Assembly (NCBI GenBank): GCA_000998185.1
Contig: LCCW01000051.1
Span: 1-5,210, forward strand
Direction of reading: 5' to 3'
Origin: Candidatus Kuenenbacteria bacterium GW2011_GWA2_42_15
GTDB taxonomy: Bacteria; Patescibacteriota; Patescibacteriia; UBA2196; GWA2-42-15
Length of the DNA: 5,210 nucleotides
Position numbers and translations under genes: made by a program. The notes below the pieces were generated by a model. The model ran no database searches and was not told where the DNA came from. It was given only the letters and a program-made list of their open reading frames with translations. Within the stretch, counting starts at the first letter, position 1, and the number at the start of each line of letters is the position of its first letter. This document shows, one piece after another, positions 5,074 through 5,210 of the stretch.

Positions 5074-5103
5074 AAAACACCACCCCTGTCGGGTGGTGTT
5101 TTT
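5074..5103. terminator. Strong, probably bidirectional rho-independent terminator
   Basis: A perfect 12-bp inverted repeat (5074-5085 with 5091-5102) has an 8-bp GC-rich core CACCACCC/GGGTGGTG, a 5-base loop CTGTC and a T-run at 5099-5103. The A-run on the left (AAAA, 5074-5077) gives a T-run on the minus strand, so it can end transcripts from both the pilin-like pair and the convergent minus-strand gene. Confidence 0.92.
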
Positions 5104-5120
5104 CGGTAATGACTTGTGAC

Positions 5121-5210
5121 TTACACTATCGATTCTCCCAAAATAGCTTGGAACAGAGCCCGAGTAATGCCGTAGCTGGCAAAAATAACAACCAAACCAA
5201 GCGCAGCCCA
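5121..5210 (-). CDS. C-terminus of a third pilin-like protein, truncated at window edge
   Basis: On the minus strand the frame is open from the right edge to a TAA at 5123-5121 and gives 29 residues, WAALGLVVIFASYGITRALF then QAILGESIV. It reads as the second transmembrane helix and tail of the pilin-like family. GLVVIFASYGITRALF aligns with GLLIILASYGIALYVF of the first pilin-like protein and with GAVVILSSLGITLFIE of the second, including ASYGI. The gene is convergent with the other two and shares their terminator. The rest lies beyond the window, so the signal peptide and GG(N/S)EEKV loop cannot be checked. It is too short to be conclusive alone, but the three-way match makes chance unlikely. 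Confidence 0.7.
   Translation of the reverse strand, partial: WAALGLVVIFASYGITRALFQAILGESIV

Noticed and set aside
1..5210. CRISPR array or replication origin
   Set aside because: No regularly spaced repeats longer than the two 24-base copies, and no cluster of DnaA boxes was seen.

Overview
The window is most simply read as part of a bacterial chromosome from the Candidate Phyla Radiation (Patescibacteria, probably a Parcubacteria-like lineage). The grounds are several together. There are short two-helix proteins with the loop pattern GG(N/S)EEKV, typical of the 'T4SS pilin-like' proteins abundant in that group. A solitary lipoprotein solute-binding protein sits beside them. Shine-Dalgarno sequences are nearly absent, and spacers are short and AT-rich. 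TGA ends the rubrerythrin and galU genes, so the code is standard; this argues against Gracilibacteria/Absconditabacteria, where UGA is glycine. The placement is inference; no rRNA or ribosomal marker is present.

Layout, left to right. (1) An AT-rich gene, probably cut by the left edge, ends at 668; its residue pattern resembles the R.PabI restriction DNA glycosylases. A terminator-like hairpin follows. (2) A complete rubrerythrin gene (801-1358). (3) A 335-base non-coding stretch with a short tandem repeat, a doubtful 29-codon ORF, and a twin-palindrome segment beginning with an exact 24-base copy of the leader and first 11 bases of the next gene. (4) A class II tRNA-Ser(UGA) at 1694-1781, with a good promoter. 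(5) A strong extended -10 promoter, then a GalU-type sugar-nucleotide pyrophosphorylase gene and, 27 bases later, an ABC-type solute-binding lipoprotein gene, likely one transcription unit. (6) A promoter immediately after the solute-binding gene, driving two tandem pilin-like membrane protein genes that end at a strong, probably bidirectional terminator. (7) The C-terminal end of a third pilin-like protein, on the minus strand, running off the right edge.

Functionally, the window combines possible defence against foreign DNA (left gene), peroxide and oxygen protection (rubrerythrin), activated sugar supply for the cell envelope (GalU), sugar or oligosaccharide capture (lipoprotein) and a cluster of small secreted or membrane proteins that may belong to a type IV secretion or pilus-like apparatus. 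The items most worth checking are the R.PabI-like gene, the convergent third pilin paralogue, and the duplicated tRNA 5' end flanking a palindromic insert.
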